A DNA stretch of 64,000 nt. Source: Streptomyces sp. Ru71. Lineage in GTDB: Bacteria; Actinomycetota; Actinomycetes; Streptomycetales; Streptomycetaceae. Position numbers and translations under genes: made by a program. The notes below the pieces were generated by a model that saw nothing but the letters and a program-made list of their open reading frames with translations, made no database searches and was not told the DNA's origin. The DNA lies in the NCBI RefSeq assembly GCF_002920535.1, contig NZ_PQSS01000033.1:1-64000 (forward strand), in the 5' to 3' direction. Positions 50,662-58,913 of the stretch are shown here, piece by piece. The stretch's first letter is position 1; every line of letters begins with the position of its first letter.

Positions 50662-51684
50662 TCAACTCGCCCATGCCATAAGGCGTTCGCCCGTTTCGCG
50701 CTCCCGCAGCAGGACCAGCGACTGCTTCTCCAGCTGGCGGACCCGCTCGCGGGTCAGGCCGACGTGCCGGGCCACCTCCTCCAGGGTGCGCGGACGGCCG
50801 TCGTGCAGGCCGTAGCGCAGGCTGAGGATCATCGCCTCGCGGGGCGCGAGGGTGCCGACGGCGTCGCGCAGTTCCTCCGCCAGCGCCTGGTACTCGGCGA
50901 CCTCGGGGGCCTGCAGTACTTCCGTGTCGGGGATGAGGTCGCCGACGACGGTCTCGCCGGTGTCGTCCACAGGGGTGTCCAGGCTGACGGCGTGCCGTCC
51001 CACCCGGCGCAGCCAGACCACCTTGTCCTCGGCGATCTTGCCCTCCCGGGCGACCTCCTCCGGGGTCGGTTCGCGGTCGAGGGCCAGTTGCAGGCGCCGC
51101 TCGACCTTGGCGAGCTTGTGCAGCTGCTCCACCACGTGCATCGGCAGCCGTACCGTGCGCGCGTGGTTGGCCAGGCCCCGCTCGATGGCCTGGCGGATCC
51201 ACCAGGTGGCGTACGTGGAGAACTTGAAGCCCCTGGTGTGGTCGAACTTCTCCACCGCCCGGATCAGACCCAGGTTGCCCTCCTGGATCACGTCCAGCAG
51301 CGGCAGCCCCCGGTGGGCGTGGCGCTTGGCCATCGCCACCACCAGCCGCAGATTGGCCCGCACCATGTGGTCCTTGGCCGCCTGACCGTCGCGCGCGGCC
51401 GCCTCCAGTTCGCGGCGCCGGGCCGGGGTGAGCCCGCGCTCGCCGGCCTCGGCCTGCTCCAGCTCCTCAAGGGCCTGGACGCCGGCTTCGATGCGCTGGG
51501 CGAGCCACACCTCCTGCTCGGCGTCCAGGAGCGGGGTGGCCGCGATCTGCGCCAGGTACTGGCCGAGCAGATCCGGTTCGTCGTCGAGCCCGCCGACGGG
51601 ATCGCGGCGCCGTGACGTGCGGGCGGAGCCCCGGCCGTCGCGGCGGGTGCCGCCCGAAGGGGCCGTTGGTGCCTGCGGAGGCAT
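50662..51684 (-). CDS. Principal-like (group 2) sigma factor of the Hrd family
   Basis: The 340-residue protein has region 1.2 (DLLGQYLAQIAATPLLDAEQE), region 2 (HMVRANLRLVVAMAKRHAHRGLPLLD and FDHTRGFKFSTYATWWIRQAIERGL), region 3 (RLQLALDREPTPEEVAREGK) and region 4 (LEEVARHVGLTRERVRQLEKQSL). The short N-terminus lacks the long acidic arm of HrdB, so it is a group 2 sigma factor such as HrdA/C/D. The ATG at 51684 follows GGGAGGAG. It is divergent from the beta-helix gene. Which Hrd paralogue it is cannot be decided here. Confidence 0.92.
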   Translation of the reverse strand: MPPQAPTAPSGGTRRDGRGSARTSRRRDPVGGLDDEPDLLGQYLAQIAATPLLDAEQEVWLAQRIEAGVQALEELEQAEAGERGLTPARRRELEAAARDGQAAKDHMVRANLRLVVAMAKRHAHRGLPLLDVIQEGNLGLIRAVEKFDHTRGFKFSTYATWWIRQAIERGLANHARTVRLPMHVVEQLHKLAKVERRLQLALDREPTPEEVAREGKIAEDKVVWLRRVGRHAVSLDTPVDDTGETVVGDLIPDTEVLQAPEVAEYQALAEELRDAVGTLAPREAMILSLRYGLHDGRPRTLEEVARHVGLTRERVRQLEKQSLVLLRERETGERLMAWAS

Positions 51685-51822
51685 CGTTCGCTCCTCCCGC
51701 TCCGTCCTGCTGTCCAGGCCGCACGGGTACCCGGCGCTCCCCGGACGAACCGCTGCGAGGGCACGCATGCGGGGTGCGCAACCCCGGTACTCGTCCCGCG
51801 TCCGCGGCGAGAGGAGGAGCCG

Positions 51823-53436
51823 ATGTCCACGCCCCTGACGGTCGACGCGCGCGCCCACGGGCTGGCCGGCGACGGCACCACCGACGACCGGCCGGCCCTG
51901 GCCGCCCTGGTGGACGAACTGGGCGCGGCTCGTGCGGCGGACGGGCTGCCGCGCCGCATCCTCGTGCCGCCGGGCCGCTATCTGATCCTGGACGAGCCGG
52001 TGGTGTGGCGCAGCGGGGTGTCGCTGATCGGCGCCGGGCGGGGCGCGACCTGTTTCGTGCTGCGCAACCCGGGCCGGCCCGCCGATCCGGTGCCGCTCGC
52101 GTGGTTCACCTCGCAGCAGCACCGGGCGGGCCCGGAGAACCATCTGGCCGACATCACCTTCGCGCACTTCGAGATCGACGCCTCGGGCGTGCGCACCACG
52201 CAGTACCAGCCGCTGGCCAAGGGCCTCGGGCTGCAGTACGTGCTGCGCGGCCGCTTCCACGACCTGTACGTGCACGACTCCGCCGCCACCGGATTCGGCT
52301 GCGACTTCCTGCAGGACACGGTCGTGGAGGGGGTGCTCGCCGAGCGGTGCGGGGCGCAGGACCCCGGGGAGAAGATGGGCGGCGCCGGCATCGGGATCGG
52401 CGTCGGCGGCTGGGGGGACGTGGAGCGGCTGACGGTGACGGCGTGCACGGCGACCGGCAACGGCACGAACGGGATCTTCCTGGAGCTGCAGCAGGCCGAG
52501 TGGACGCCGCCGCGGGGCATCCGGATCACCGCCTGCCACGCGGAGGACAACCGGTTCGGCATCTCCGACTGGGGCGCGGACGGGCTGCTGGTGGCCAACT
52601 GCACGATGCTCGGCAACCACGAGGCCGGGTTCGACGTGTCCTCGCAGGGCACCTCGGGGATCGGCGGCCGGGGCGGGATCGTCACCGGGTGCGTCATCGA
52701 CGGCAACGTGCGCGACGGGATCGGGTTCGGCAACACGCCGGGGCCGTACGCCTTCCGCGGCAACCGGATCAGCGACAACGGGCGGTACGGGTACTGGGAG
52801 CACAATCTGGCGGGCGGCGACCAGGAGCCGGCCGCCGATGTGGTGCTGGAGTCCAACGACATCCGCGGCAACGCGCTCGACGGGGTGCGGGTGGACGCGC
52901 CGCTGCGGGAGCCGGCGTTCCTCGGGAACCGGTTCCGCGACAACGGGCGACGGGCCGCGCCCGCGGCGGCCGGCGGCGGTGACGGGGTGCGGTACCTGCC
53001 GCGTTCGGTGATCGACGAGAACGCCGGCTGGCCGGCCGACGGTCACCGCGGCAAGCGGGTGACGGTCGCCGGACAGAGCGCCCTGGTCCTGCGCAACACG
53101 GCCACCGAGCTGACGCTGGCGCCGTGCCGTCCCGGCGCCGGCACGGCCTGGAGCGACGGCACTCCCCCGCCGGGCTCCGCCTACCGGCTGCCGGACTCGC
53201 CCGGTCCGCGCGCCGGGCTCACGGTGGCGGCCCCGCTGACCCGCCCGCATGTGCACGGCAACCGGTTCTGGGACGACCAGGACCCGCGCACCCAGACCCA
53301 CGCCCTGTGGATCACCTCCGACGGCCGCTGGGAGGGCGGCCGGGTCACCGACAACGACTTCACCGGCAACGCCGACCGCTCGACCCGCTACGACACCGCG
53401 CCGCAGGGCGGGCGCTGGCGGGACAACGACGCGTGA
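51823..53436 (+). CDS. Right-handed beta-helix (pectate-lyase-3-like) protein
   Basis: The 537-residue protein has the N-terminal AHGLAGDGTTDDRPALAALVDE motif of phage-tail/pectate-lyase-3-like beta-helix proteins and then repeated strands such as GIRITACHAEDNRFGISDWG, GNHEAGFDVSS and GNRISDNGRYGYWEHN. No signal peptide is visible. It may act on a polysaccharide or be structural. The ATG at 51823 follows GAGGAGGAGCCG. It is convergent with a FAD oxidoreductase. The stop codon is inside an 8-bp duplication. Confidence 0.85.
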   Translation: MSTPLTVDARAHGLAGDGTTDDRPALAALVDELGAARAADGLPRRILVPPGRYLILDEPVVWRSGVSLIGAGRGATCFVLRNPGRPADPVPLAWFTSQQHRAGPENHLADITFAHFEIDASGVRTTQYQPLAKGLGLQYVLRGRFHDLYVHDSAATGFGCDFLQDTVVEGVLAERCGAQDPGEKMGGAGIGIGVGGWGDVERLTVTACTATGNGTNGIFLELQQAEWTPPRGIRITACHAEDNRFGISDWGADGLLVANCTMLGNHEAGFDVSSQGTSGIGGRGGIVTGCVIDGNVRDGIGFGNTPGPYAFRGNRISDNGRYGYWEHNLAGGDQEPAADVVLESNDIRGNALDGVRVDAPLREPAFLGNRFRDNGRRAAPAAAGGGDGVRYLPRSVIDENAGWPADGHRGKRVTVAGQSALVLRNTATELTLAPCRPGAGTAWSDGTPPPGSAYRLPDSPGPRAGLTVAAPLTRPHVHGNRFWDDQDPRTQTHALWITSDGRWEGGRVTDNDFTGNADRSTRYDTAPQGGRWRDNDA

Positions 53437-53446
53437 GAGCGTGAGA
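53431..53446. repeat. 8-bp duplication across a stop codon
   Basis: GCGTGAGA occurs at 53431-53438 and again at 53439-53446; the first TGA is the beta-helix gene stop codon. Confidence 0.6.
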
Positions 53447-53468
53447 GGCGCCCTGCTGGGCTGAGGGG

Positions 53469-54923
53469 TCAGCCCCCCGCCGCCTGAACCCGTCCCTCGT
53501 GCGGTCGCTGAAGGCGGGCGCCCTGGCGCAGCAACTCCTGCTGGACCAGGTCGACGGGGACCTTGCGGGGGGTGCGGCCGAGGCGTACGGCAAGGGCGGC
53601 GCAGACGCCGGCGGCCTGGCCCGTGGCCATGGCGATGGGCATGACCCGGTAGGAGGAGTGCGCCACGTGGGAGCCGGAGATGCACCGGCCGGCGACCAGG
53701 AGGCGTTCGGTGCCCTGGGGCAGCAGACAGCGCAGCGGGATGTCGTAGAACCGGCCGCGCGGCACGCGCTTGAGGACCGTGCCGGTGCCGCGCGGGTTGT
53801 GGATGTCCACCGGGTAGGCGCCGTGCGCGACGACGTCCGGGAAAGAGCGGGCGCCGAGGATGTCGTGGCCGGTGAGGTGGTAGTCGCCGAGGATGCGGCG
53901 GGTCTCGCGGACGCCGATCTGGGTGCCGCTCTGCACGGCGTACGCCTGCTCGAAGCCCGGCACCCGGGTGCGCAGGAAGCGGTCGATCTGCTCCAGCTGG
54001 CGGCGGGCGACGACCTCGGCCCGGGTGAGGTCCCAGACGTCGATGCCGAGGGCCCTGGTCACCCGGGTGCTGTTGACGCTCAGCTCGTGCGGGTGCGGGG
54101 TGCCGAAGAACAGCATGTCCTCGCGGGCCAGGCGCAGTTCGCCCGCCTTGGTGGCCTCCTCCACCAGGTCCCACAGGCCGTGCACTCCGCGCCACTGGTC
54201 GGGGTGCGCGTGCACGTATCCGGCGAAGCCCTCCGGGTCGAAGTCGGCGACGCGGAACATCAGGGTCATCGGCTGCACCCGCCCGTCCTCGGGCCGGCCC
54301 ACCTCGAACGGCGCCCCCGCCGCGGCCGCCACGTCGCCGTCCCCGGTGCCGTCCACGACCACGGAGGCGTCGATCACCACCGGCCCCGACTTGGTCTCGA
54401 ACACCACCCGCCAGCCGTCGTCCAGGGGCAGCGCGGTGGAGGCGAAGGAGTGCAGCAGCAGCCGTACGCCGGCCTCGTCGAGCAGGTCGAGGAGGACCAG
54501 TTTGAAGATCTCGGGGTCGAAGGGCACGGTGTAGCCGGTGTCCAGGGAGGGCGGGACACAGCCGCCGCGCGCGGTGAGCCGGTCCAGCAGCTGCCACAGG
54601 AACCCGGCCACGACCGCCTCGCCCTCGCCGTGGTCGGAGGGCAGCAGCCGGCCGTCCTGGCCGGCGTCGTCGAAGACGGCCTGTTTCTGCTCGTTGTGGA
54701 ACGACATCAGCGGCATCACCAGGGCGGCGGTGGCGTTGCCGCCGAGGAATCCGTAGCGCTCCACCAGGACGACGTCGGCGCCGGCCTCGGCGGCGGAGTG
54801 CGCCGCCGCGGTGCCGGCCGGTCCGCCGCCGACGACCAGGACGTCCGTGCGGCCCCCGTGCCGTGCCGGGCGCGCGGGCAGGGTGACGGTGCGGGGTTCT
54901 CGTGGCGGCTCCAGGAGGGGCAT
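53469..54923 (-). CDS. FAD-dependent oxidoreductase (FAD_oxidored family)
   Basis: The 484-residue protein has the Rossmann motif VVGGGPAGTAAAHSAAEAGADVVLVE, the substrate-proximal GFLGGNAT, VVDGTGDGDVAAAAGAPFEVG, and the C-terminal FAD contact GRCISGSHVAHSSYRVMPIAMATGQAAG. The family includes secreted or cytoplasmic oxidoreductases of sugar-related compounds, often near glycosidases. The ATG at 54923 begins MPLLEPPREPR. It is convergent with the beta-helix gene, so joint polysaccharide metabolism is conceivable. Substrate unknown. Confidence 0.88.
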   Translation of the reverse strand: MPLLEPPREPRTVTLPARPARHGGRTDVLVVGGGPAGTAAAHSAAEAGADVVLVERYGFLGGNATAALVMPLMSFHNEQKQAVFDDAGQDGRLLPSDHGEGEAVVAGFLWQLLDRLTARGGCVPPSLDTGYTVPFDPEIFKLVLLDLLDEAGVRLLLHSFASTALPLDDGWRVVFETKSGPVVIDASVVVDGTGDGDVAAAAGAPFEVGRPEDGRVQPMTLMFRVADFDPEGFAGYVHAHPDQWRGVHGLWDLVEEATKAGELRLAREDMLFFGTPHPHELSVNSTRVTRALGIDVWDLTRAEVVARRQLEQIDRFLRTRVPGFEQAYAVQSGTQIGVRETRRILGDYHLTGHDILGARSFPDVVAHGAYPVDIHNPRGTGTVLKRVPRGRFYDIPLRCLLPQGTERLLVAGRCISGSHVAHSSYRVMPIAMATGQAAGVCAALAVRLGRTPRKVPVDLVQQELLRQGARLQRPHEGRVQAAGG

Positions 54924-54925
54924 GG

Positions 54926-55012
54926 CTTCTTCCCGTCGGCTTCTTCCCGTCGGCTTCTTCCCGTCGGCTGGTTCCGGTCGGCTGCTTCTTCCCGTCGGCT
55001 GGTCCGGTCGCC
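54926..55012. repeat. 14-bp direct repeat upstream of the FAD oxidoreductase
   Basis: CTTCTTCCCGTCGG occurs three times exactly (54926, 54940, 54954), followed by variants CTGGTTCCGGTCGG (54968) and CTGCTTCTTCCCGTCGG (54982). It lies just before the ATG of the oxidoreductase on its template strand, inside its 5' region. Confidence 0.85.
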
Positions 55013-55045
55013 GGACGGGGCTGTCGGTGGCGGCTCCCTCGTGCC

Positions 55046-56278
55046 TCAGACCGGGAACGGCGACTGGGCCCGTGCCGGCGGATCGCCCGCCTTCAGCTGG
55101 TCGACGCCGGTGACGTCGACCGGGTCGGCCGGGAAGGCCGGGAGGGTGTCGAGGAGGGCGCCGAGCCGTACACAGGTCTCCCGGGAGCGTTCCCGCAGCT
55201 GCCGGACCCGCTCGTCGAAGTCCCCGCGCCGCTGCGGGAACTCGTCCCACAGCCGGTCCACCTCGGCCAGCAGCAGCCCCGCCTGCTCCCGGGCCACGCC
55301 GACCAGCGCCGGGGCGCCCATCCGGCGGGCGAAGTCGAAGACCTTCCCGGAGTACGGCAGCGGCAGCACCGGCAGCCCGGACAGCGCCGCGAAGATCAGG
55401 AAGTGCAGACGCATGCCGACCACCAGGTCCAGATGGCTCATGAAACCGAGGACCTGGCCTGGGCTGTAGGCGTTGTGCAGGATCCGTCCGCGGTCGGGCG
55501 CGGTCATCCGGGACAGCACGCCGTGCGCGTGGCGGACGTCCTGCCGCTCCATCGGCACGAAGACCACGTGCGCGTCCAGCCGGCGGACCAGGAAGTCGGC
55601 GACGTCGGCGAGGAGCGCGTGGTAGTCGCCCTCGTCGAGCTTCTCCGCCGCCCGGCCCGGCTCGCGCACCGACATGCCCACCAGCCGCACCCCGGCCGGG
55701 ACGCCCTCCTGGCGCATCATCTGCTCGGTGAACGGCTCCGGGGGCAGCAGCAGGGCGGGGTCGGCGGTGACGGAGAGGTCGCGGTCGATGCCGACCTCCT
55801 CCAGGACGAGCCGGGACTCCTCGTCGCGCACCACGACCTCGTCCATGGCCGGCAGCACCGCCCGCACCGCCGCCCGGTCGTCGGCCTCCCGCAGCGGCCC
55901 GGCGCCGACCGCGTAGGCGAACGTGGGCACACCCCTGGCCTGGGCTGCTCCGACCAGGCGGAGATAGCGGCGGGCCTCGCCGTCGTAGAGGATGCCGCCG
56001 CCGCCGAGCACCAGCAGGTCCAGGCCGGAGAGCACGTCGAGCACCGGCTTCTGCGGCACGTTCTCCCAGTCGACGACCTCGTCGGCCTCGCTCTGGTGGA
56101 CGCGGGTGTGCGCGGAGTCCCGGCTGAACACGACGAGCCGGGCCTGCGGCCGGTGGGCGCGCAGACAGCTCAGCACACAGGTGAGAATGGCTTCGTCGCC
56201 GGTGTTGAAACCGCCGTAGGAGCCGAGCACGCCGATGCGTGGGCCCCGGCCGGGCGGCGAGGGCTCGATGATGGTCAT
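55046..56278 (-). CDS. Polysaccharide pyruvyl transferase family protein
   Basis: The 410-residue protein has the pyruvyltransferase N-terminus GSYGGFNTGDEAILTCVL, the nucleotide-type motif VLGGGGILYDG and the C-terminal GMRLHFLIFAALSGLPVLPLPYSGKV with His-Phe seen in CsaB-like enzymes. They transfer pyruvate from PEP to cell-wall sugars. ATG at 56278 follows GAGGAGG. It is a candidate to modify a secreted polysaccharide; no glycosyl target is adjacent. The family is clear; the acceptor is unknown. Confidence 0.92.
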   Translation of the reverse strand: MTIIEPSPPGRGPRIGVLGSYGGFNTGDEAILTCVLSCLRAHRPQARLVVFSRDSAHTRVHQSEADEVVDWENVPQKPVLDVLSGLDLLVLGGGGILYDGEARRYLRLVGAAQARGVPTFAYAVGAGPLREADDRAAVRAVLPAMDEVVVRDEESRLVLEEVGIDRDLSVTADPALLLPPEPFTEQMMRQEGVPAGVRLVGMSVREPGRAAEKLDEGDYHALLADVADFLVRRLDAHVVFVPMERQDVRHAHGVLSRMTAPDRGRILHNAYSPGQVLGFMSHLDLVVGMRLHFLIFAALSGLPVLPLPYSGKVFDFARRMGAPALVGVAREQAGLLLAEVDRLWDEFPQRRGDFDERVRQLRERSRETCVRLGALLDTLPAFPADPVDVTGVDQLKAGDPPARAQSPFPV

Positions 56279-56488
56279 CCGGACCTCCTCGGGCGCGACG
56301 GCGGGGACGGACCCCGGCACGCGCGGTTCGTACGTCGGCACCGGGTTGCCTGCGCCGCGGGGGGAAAACACCCTGCGGACGGGTTCCCCGACGGCACGGG
56401 CGATGTGTTCAGTGTGCGGTCGCGTGTGGCCGCGCGCGCGGTGGGGCACCCGGCCCCCGGGCCGGACCGGCCGATCAGGGAGGTTTTC

Positions 56489-56974
56489 ATGACGGCACCC
56501 CGCTACGCCGACGAGGACGAGGCGCCCCTGGGCGGTTACGCCGCGCTCGCCGCGACCTTCACCGCGGGCGCCGCGCTGTTCACCGCGGTGGCGCACCGCC
56601 GGGGCGTACGGCCGCCCGAGCGGGTGCCCCCGTGGGACGTCGCCCTGATGGGCACGGCGGTGTTCAAGGCGTCCCGGCTGCTGTCGAAGGACAAGATCAC
56701 CAGCTTTCTGCGGGCGCCGTTCACCCGGCGGGCCGAGGAGGGCGACGGCAGCGAGGTGATGGACGCGCCGCGCGGCAGCGGTGCCCAGCGCGCGGTGGGC
56801 GACCTGGTGTCCTGCCCGTTCTGCGTCGCGGCCTGGGTGGCGGGTGCGCTGGTGGGCTCCTACGCGGTCACGCCCCGGGGCACCCGGCTGGTGTGCGCGG
56901 GGCTGACCGCGCTGACGGCGGCGGACTGGCTGCAGTACGCCTGGACGTGGGCGCAGTCGAGCGCCGAGGGCTGA
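56489..56974 (+). CDS. DUF1360 membrane protein
   Basis: The 161-residue protein is DUF1360-like: FKASRLLSKDKITSFLRAPF, a basic/acidic patch, then LVSCPFCVAAWVAGALVG with a CxxC and a final helix. About three or four helices. The ATG at 56489 is behind AGGGAGG. It ends 5 bases before the ATP-binding gene, so the two are co-transcribed. Family function is unknown; related proteins are found in spore formers. Confidence 0.85.
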   Translation: MTAPRYADEDEAPLGGYAALAATFTAGAALFTAVAHRRGVRPPERVPPWDVALMGTAVFKASRLLSKDKITSFLRAPFTRRAEEGDGSEVMDAPRGSGAQRAVGDLVSCPFCVAAWVAGALVGSYAVTPRGTRLVCAGLTALTAADWLQYAWTWAQSSAEG

Positions 56975-56979
56975 GCGCG

Positions 56980-57471
56980 GTGGCGGAACTGGCGGTGCTG
57001 GTGGGGTTGCAGGCGTCCGGGAAGACGACCTTCCACGAGCGGTGCCTGAGCGGCCGTCACGTGCTGGTGAGCAAGGACCGCTTCCCCCGCTCGGCCCGGC
57101 ACAAGCAGGCCCGCCAGATGCGGCTGGTCGAGGAGGCGCTGGCGGCGGGGCTGTCGGTGACGGTGGACAACACCAATCCCTCGCCCGAGGAGTGGGCTCC
57201 GCTGGTGGCGGCGGGCCGGGCGCACGGGGCGCGGGTCACCGCGTACTGGTTCCCGCCGGACCTGGCGGGCTCGCTGCGCCGCAACGCCGACCGTCCGGGC
57301 CGCGAGCGCGTCCCCGACGTCGGTGTGCACGCCACCTTGCGGCGGCTGCGCCGGCCCGCGCCCGCCGACGGCTTCGACGCCGTGTACGACGTGCGGTTCG
57401 ACGGGCGCGGAGGGTTCGAGGTGCGGGTTGCGGTTGCCGACGGGCCCCGGCAGCTGTCCGTGGACGACTGA
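56980..57471 (+). CDS. P-loop kinase/ATPase of polynucleotide-kinase type
   Basis: The 163-residue protein has Walker A in LVGLQASGKTTFHERC and a putative lid AAGRAHGARVTAYWF, plus VDNTNPSPEEW, typical of the AAA_33/PNK-like kinases that phosphorylate small molecules or nucleic-acid ends. GTG at 56980 follows GAGGG and is five bases past the DUF1360 stop. Its last 15 bases recur 29 bases downstream. Substrate is unknown. Confidence 0.85.
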   Translation: MAELAVLVGLQASGKTTFHERCLSGRHVLVSKDRFPRSARHKQARQMRLVEEALAAGLSVTVDNTNPSPEEWAPLVAAGRAHGARVTAYWFPPDLAGSLRRNADRPGRERVPDVGVHATLRRLRRPAPADGFDAVYDVRFDGRGGFEVRVAVADGPRQLSVDD

Positions 57472-57498
57472 TCAGGGGGTACGTGTCCGTGGACGACT
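57455..57498. repeat. Duplicated 3' end of the kinase gene
   Basis: TGTCCGTGGACGACT at 57455-57469 recurs at 57484-57498. The first copy ends at the TGA of the kinase gene. Confidence 0.8.
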
Positions 57499-57517
57499 TG
57501 TCACGCAGTACGAGAGT

Positions 57518-58789
57518 TCAGGCGGCGTGGGCCCTGTGCCCGGCCGGCACGCGCACGTCCCGCAGCACGAATCCGTCGGCCACCTGGGCCGGGATGCGCC
57601 GCAGGGAGATCCGCAGGTCCTGGGCCGGCACCGTGTAGTCGAGACCGGCCAGGCGCAGCGCGAGCGCTTCGAGCACTCCGATGGTCAGGCCCTCGCCGGG
57701 GCAGCGGTGGCCGGTGCGGGGGTCGCCGCCGCCCTGCGGGATCAGCTCGTCGCGGTCGACGACGTGCTCCAGGAACCGCTCGGGCCGGAAGGTGTAGGGA
57801 TCGCCCCACAGCCCGGCGTCGTGGTTCTGGCCGAAGACGTCGAGCAGGACCAGCCCGCCGGCCGGCACCGTCACGCCGCGCCAGGTCAGGTCCTCGGCGG
57901 CCAGGCCGCCGAGGTAGGGCACGAAGGGGTAGAAGCGGCGCACCTCGTGGGTGAACGCGGCGGCGTACGCCATGTCGCCGGCGCGCAGCCGCTCGCGGTG
58001 CTCGGGCCACCGGTGCAGGGCGTGCGCCGCATAGGCCACGAACCAGCACAGGGCGACCGTGGGGCGGACGACGTTCAGCAGCTCGACGGCGGCCGTATGG
58101 GTGTCCGGCTCCTCCCCGGTGGCCTCGCGGTGGCGGCACACGGCGGCGAGGACGCTGCCGTCGGGGGCCTCGGCGACTCCGGCGCGCACGTCCTCCACCA
58201 GCCGGGCGAACCGCCGCTCCTGACGGCTGCGGGCGCGGCGGGCCCGCCAGTGCCGGGGCCCGGCCGTGGCGAAGCCGTCGACCATCGCGACCAGGTCCCG
58301 GGCGAGCCCGGTGACCTCGCCGCCCTCTTCGTCGAGCGGGATCCCGGCCCAGCGGCACACGCCCCGGGTGAGCACCTCGCTCGCCGCGTCGAACAGCACC
58401 ACCTGCTCGGCCGTACTCCAGTCGCGTACGGCGTCGTCCCAGGCCGGGATGGTGTGTTCGACGAGGGCGGCGATCCGGTCGGCGTGCAGCAGGGGCAGGA
58501 ACAGCTCCTTGCGGGCGCGGTGGGCGTCCCCGTCGAGGGTGTGCACGGCGCCGTGCCCGAACAGGGTGCTCAGCACGGGGCCGGGGAGCGCGCCGGAGCG
58601 GTGCACGTGCTGCTCGTCGTAGAAGAACCGCACCGCCTCCGGTCCGCGCAGCGCGAGGGCCGGCTTGCCCAGCACCCGGGTGGCCACCGCGTCGCCAGGG
58701 GCGTGGCGGAGCAGGCCGGGCAGCCAGGTGTAGCCCTGGGCGAGGGCGGTGAGGGAACGGTCGAGCCGGGGGCGATGGGTGACGTCCAT
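57518..58789 (-). CDS. Cytochrome P450 of the CYP152 (fatty-acid peroxygenase) type
   Basis: The 423-residue P450 resembles the H2O2-using fatty-acid hydroxylase/decarboxylase group (P450-BS-beta, SP-alpha, OleT). In the I-helix, NVVRPTVALCWFVAYAAHALH replaces the acid-alcohol pair by Arg-Pro, the hallmark of that group in which the substrate carboxylate acts as acid-base. The EVRRFYPF K-helix, LDVFGQNHDAGLWG and the heme ligand in GGGDPRTGHRCPGEG are all present. It probably hydroxylates fatty acids without a redox partner. ATG at 58789 begins MDVTHRPRLDRSLTALAQ. It is the first minus-strand neighbour of a glycosyltransferase in a lipid-like locus. Confidence 0.92.
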   Translation of the reverse strand: MDVTHRPRLDRSLTALAQGYTWLPGLLRHAPGDAVATRVLGKPALALRGPEAVRFFYDEQHVHRSGALPGPVLSTLFGHGAVHTLDGDAHRARKELFLPLLHADRIAALVEHTIPAWDDAVRDWSTAEQVVLFDAASEVLTRGVCRWAGIPLDEEGGEVTGLARDLVAMVDGFATAGPRHWRARRARSRQERRFARLVEDVRAGVAEAPDGSVLAAVCRHREATGEEPDTHTAAVELLNVVRPTVALCWFVAYAAHALHRWPEHRERLRAGDMAYAAAFTHEVRRFYPFVPYLGGLAAEDLTWRGVTVPAGGLVLLDVFGQNHDAGLWGDPYTFRPERFLEHVVDRDELIPQGGGDPRTGHRCPGEGLTIGVLEALALRLAGLDYTVPAQDLRISLRRIPAQVADGFVLRDVRVPAGHRAHAA

Positions 58790-58837
58790 GGCCGGCGGGT
58801 GCCCAGCGCCCTGTGCGGAACACCCGTACCGGCGATC

Positions 58838-58913
58838 ACACGGGTACCGGCCGGGCGGTTTCAGCCGCCCGGCTCACACACCGACCGCCCGGGCCGCTTC
58901 CGCCGCCCGGCTC
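58838..58913. repeat. 38-bp imperfect duplication at the glycosyltransferase 3' end
   Basis: The minus strand unit GAGCCGGGCGGCGGAAGCGG (58913 downward) recurs as GAGCCGGGCGGCTGAAACCG (58875 downward); the 38-bp units are about 79 percent identical. The junction is at the glycosyltransferase stop (TCA, 58874-58876). Confidence 0.7.

Noticed and set aside
50662..54597. 1311-codon open frame on the minus strand
   Set aside because: Only the first part from 51684 downward is the sigma factor; the rest lies antisense or out of frame to the beta-helix and FAD oxidoreductase genes and is Arg/Pro/Ala-rich shadow sequence.
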